This document shows positions 6,599 to 7,092 of a stretch of 7,092 bases of DNA, in pieces. Location: NCBI GenBank assembly GCA_955651735.1, contig CATPAM010000167.1, forward strand, positions 1 to 7,092, given 5' to 3'. Position numbers and translations under genes: made by a program. The notes below the pieces were generated by a model. It did not search any database, was not told the origin of the DNA, and worked only from the letters and a program-made list of their open reading frames with translations. This stretch comes from Candidatus Acidiferrales bacterium (GTDB lineage: Bacteria; Acidobacteriota; Terriglobia; Acidiferrales; UBA7541). Within the stretch, counting starts at the first letter, position 1; each line of letters begins with the position of its first letter.

Positions 6599-6958
6599 TC
6601 AGCCACTTGGGAGAACTTCGTTCACTGAGGGCCGGACAGGTAGGAAGACCTCGTAGCAATCAAACCTCACGCCCACACAAGTCGCATCCTGCGGAGAACT
6701 GTTCGCCTGGACATGGACTACGTGACCCGTACAACGCCATTCGGACGCGGGTTTATGTGTGACTTCTTCCGGCATCTCGAAAACGAGATACACCGGCGTG
6801 CCCTTGCAAAGGGTTAAATCCGTTGCAAAGTATATGCCTCGTGTAGAGACATTCAGCGACTCCGCTGTGTGCTCTAGCGCGGCAGACTTTGGAATACGGA
6901 CGCGAAGCGGAATTTTGAGGCCGAGTCGTTCGGCAAGCTGTCGTTCGGTTCGAGTCAT
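6599..6958 (-). CDS. Small single-domain PilZ protein
   Basis: A 119-residue cytoplasmic protein with no membrane segment. The whole length matches a stand-alone PilZ domain, the fold that commonly binds cyclic di-GMP. The N-terminal ERLGLKIPLRVRI (10-22) aligns with the usual ERRxxxR-IPL start, and N36-V-S38-T-R-G41 is the second (D/N)xSxxG motif. A beta-barrel follows (GTPVYLVFEMP, CTGHVVHVQ, CVGVRFDCYE). The first motif is altered: R11 is kept, but the second arginine of RxxxR is K15, so nucleotide binding is uncertain. Such proteins act as adaptors in motility, exopolysaccharide or type IV pilus control; the partner cannot be inferred here. The start ATG 6958 has AGGGGAG 12 bases upstream, a long spacing. 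The gene is convergent with the dehydratase and probably functionally unrelated to it. The upstream 134 bp to the window edge show no clear promoter. Confidence 0.85.
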   Translation of the reverse strand: MTRTERQLAERLGLKIPLRVRIPKSAALEHTAESLNVSTRGIYFATDLTLCKGTPVYLVFEMPEEVTHKPASEWRCTGHVVHVQANSSPQDATCVGVRFDCYEVFLPVRPSVNEVLPSG

Positions 6959-7092
6959 GAGAACGACATTCTCCCCTGGCTAATAAGGGAGCCTTGGAAC
7001 CAAATTGATATACCTATTGGCGATTCTACTTCCGAGGGAAATACCGCCTAGAGGGAATGGGCTGGCGAGAATCGGTTAGGCTGTCCAGACGA

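Noticed and set aside
6955..6969. Four-codon leader frame (MSFS) whose TGA overlaps the PilZ ATG as ATGA
   Set aside because: The Shine-Dalgarno-like AGGGGAG is only one base from its ATG, too close to use; very short frames like this arise easily by chance.
1..7092. Search for CRISPR arrays, insertion sequences, tRNA or rRNA genes, phage or defence systems
   Set aside because: No repeat-spacer pattern, transposase, terminal inverted repeats, RNA-gene signature or defence-type domain was seen; the content is metabolic apart from PilZ.

Overview
The window is ordinary bacterial chromosome. It looks like a sugar-acid (uronate/aldonate) catabolism locus that is partly decayed. Base composition is moderately GC-rich by eye. 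The gene types present (an ACS-family sugar-acid transporter, a secreted DUF6807/'PmoA-family' protein, a uronate-isomerase-like enzyme, an IlvD/Edd sugar-acid dehydratase and a stand-alone PilZ protein) are typical of soil heterotrophs, and I lean towards Acidobacteriota. That assignment rests on protein flavour only; no rRNA or other marker gene is present.

Layout. A minus-strand MFS anion:cation symporter (25-1434, possibly extending to 1581) is divergent from a plus-strand secreted DUF6807 protein (1645-2708). The DUF6807 reading frame is broken by a single-base -1 shift at a short A run (about 2386-2391), and the rest of the family's C-terminus is intact in the next frame. Next come two gene remnants pointing away from each other: the 3' end of a cupin gene on the minus strand (2729-2866, with an extra in-frame TAG) and the 3' end of a LysR-type regulator on the plus strand (2875-3162). 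They abut at about 2867-2874, as expected if one deletion removed both 5' ends and the shared intergenic region of a divergent pair. An intact minus-strand uronate-isomerase-like gene (3185-4489) follows. It is divergent from a plus-strand IlvD/Edd-type [2Fe-2S] sugar-acid dehydratase (4750-6474). A convergent small PilZ-domain gene (6599-6958, minus) ends the window.

How the genes could work together (inference): the MFS symporter imports a hexuronate or aldonate, the uronate-isomerase-like protein acts on a uronate, and the dehydratase converts an aldonate to its 2-keto-3-deoxy derivative. The DUF6807 protein carries a signal peptide and would act outside the cytoplasm on an unknown substrate. 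The LysR and cupin remnants may be a former regulator and accessory enzyme of the locus. PilZ is probably unrelated.

I found no RNA gene, CRISPR array, insertion sequence, convincing intrinsic terminator or new defence-type system. The most interesting signals are the single-base frameshift and the fused cupin/LysR scar. No gene-free stretch exceeds 300 bases: the spacers are 1435-1644, 4490-4749, 6475-6598 and 6959-7092.
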